Source: Alentia gelatinosa
Lineage: Eukaryota > Annelida > Polychaeta > Phyllodocida > Polynoidae
Length of the DNA: 64,000 nucleotides
Direction: 5' to 3'
Assembly: GCA_950022655.1 (NCBI GenBank)
Contig: OX465579.1
Location: 43,875,950 to 43,939,949 of the forward strand
Shown here piece by piece: positions 63,327-64,000 of the stretch. A model generated the notes under the pieces. The model was not told the DNA's origin. It ran no database searches and saw only the letters and a list, made by a program, of their open reading frames with translations. Made by a program: the position numbers and the translations under genes. Position 1 is the stretch's first letter; each line of letters starts with the position of its first letter.

Positions 63327-63869
63327 CTCCGGTAACTCAAGAATCGTTCCGTGCGAGTAGCGCCTCGCAGTACCGTTGGAGTCCCACAGGAGGTCGTCAG
63401 AGGGGCGCCGCTCCATGCGTGACGCCCGCCCAAACAATGTTGGGTCCATTGACATCCGGCGCGACGATAGCGATTTCCGGGTCCACTCCCGAAGCGCCGC
63501 ACTGCCATCAACGACACTACCAACGTCGGCCGACGACCTCCGCGACAGCGAGACAAAGGAACGTGTTTGCGCATGGCCACTTCCGGTCGCCTGGTCGGAC
63601 GACGGGCGACGGGTGAGCGCGGCGCCGACTCCGGCTAGTTCCTGTGATAGCCGACGTACCGCCATCCGCCCATAGTCAACCTGCTCCGATTGCCAGTGAA
63701 GGTCAAGGTCGTACATGTCGTCCATGTCCAGGTCAAACTCAAGGTCGTCCAGGATGCGCCTGGCCATATGTTCAACGTAATCGTCCTCGTCCTCTGCGCC
63801 AGATAGCGACGGTGTGGGACTGGGTCCCCGACTGTTCACAGCCATTTCCACGTTAAGTCCAGTTGCCAT
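63327..63869 (-). CDS. First coding exon of an unidentified phospho-site-rich protein (181 codons, then donor)
   Basis: The exon opens with ATG in good context (GACATGG). The frame has a TGA upstream at 63984-63986 and no ATG between. It closes in phase 0 at CCGGAG|GTGAGC. The sequence is CpG-rich and of high complexity. Residues 15-21 are a SP/TP cluster (GPSPTPS), 25-30 and 41-57 are strongly acidic (DDLEFDLDMDDMYDLDL), and from 72 on there are six RRxS sites (72-75, 87-90, 110-113, 137-140, 154-157, 169-172), the consensus of PKA and related basophilic kinases. No transmembrane segment or signal peptide. The region looks like a disordered regulatory N-terminus of a signalling or cytoskeletal protein; I do not recognise which. 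Continuing exons must lie to the left, possibly beyond the window. An acceptor at CACAG|TTGGTCC (about 63945) would make it an internal exon, but no pyrimidine tract precedes it. Confidence 0.75.
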
Positions 63870-64000
63870 GTCTAAACGTTGTCCCGGTTTATCTGTGATC
63901 CAGGGAGGCGTCCTGGCTGTCAGCACAAGCTGTGGCCGGACCAACTGTGAGTTTTTCCCTGTTGTTTCCCCAACACAAACGCCTCATAGACTGACGTCCG
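63870..64000. promoter_or_regulatory. Probable 5' UTR or proximal promoter of the exon at 63.3 kb
   Basis: It lies directly upstream of the start codon and has a stop in the coding frame. An out-of-frame upstream ATG at 63988 opens a short frame, which if transcribed could act as an upstream ORF. The window ends before a promoter can be judged. Confidence 0.4.

Noticed and set aside
1..64000. CRISPR arrays, operons or bacterial signals
   Set aside because: Repeat spacing, gene density and splice-type signals are those of an animal genome; none of the tandem arrays has unique spacers.

Overview
The window is animal nuclear DNA, most likely from an invertebrate with a mollusc-like (lophotrochozoan) repeat content. 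It shows long AT-rich gene-free stretches, decayed non-LTR retrotransposons, MITE-type DNA elements, long poly-C/poly-G runs, discrete CpG-rich blocks and GT-AG style exon boundaries. No bacterial operon, CRISPR array, rRNA or convincing tRNA is visible. The organism call is an inference from retroelement style; no host gene could be named with confidence.

Layout. Positions 1 to about 4.15 kb hold a decayed, minus-strand non-LTR retrotransposon of the I/Nimb type (CCHC gag, endonuclease, reverse transcriptase, start of RNase H). A 341-bp TTAA-flanked piggyBac-like MITE is nested in its endonuclease. From 4.2 to 26 kb the sequence is mostly anonymous. It carries a strict 50-bp tandem array (10.3 kb), G-rich degenerate repeats (12.9-14.2 kb), a GCGATAT-rich patch and a LINE 3' relic (17-18.3 kb), a 688-bp pogo-like TA-flanked element (22.0-22.7 kb) and a 52-bp insertion with 20-bp direct repeats (25.0 kb). 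At 26.2-27.4 kb is a CpG-rich block with a convincing minus-strand first coding exon of 37 codons (26450-26560).

From 27.4 to 63.3 kb the sequence is again long and non-coding. It contains a 48-bp array (29.4 kb), an RTE-like 3' relic with a tandem tail (33.9-34.5 kb), a small TIR element (37.5 kb), long C/G homopolymers (41-45 kb), a second LINE relic (47.3 kb), a TTAA-flanked foldback (48.6 kb), a GGT-rich tract (49.7 kb), a 0.8-kb TIR element (53.5-54.4 kb) and a duplicated 165-bp segment (53.0 and 55.9 kb). An unnamed dispersed repeat occurs four times (17.2, 44.5, 46.7 and 54.0 kb).

The right end (63327-63869, minus) is the best gene in the window. It is a 181-codon first coding exon with six RRxS sites and an acidic patch, ending at a consensus donor. 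Both coding exons lie on the minus strand, begin at the first in-frame ATG after an upstream stop and end in phase 0. They may be first exons of two genes or alternative first exons of one large gene whose downstream exons lie to the left of the window. The sequence alone cannot decide.
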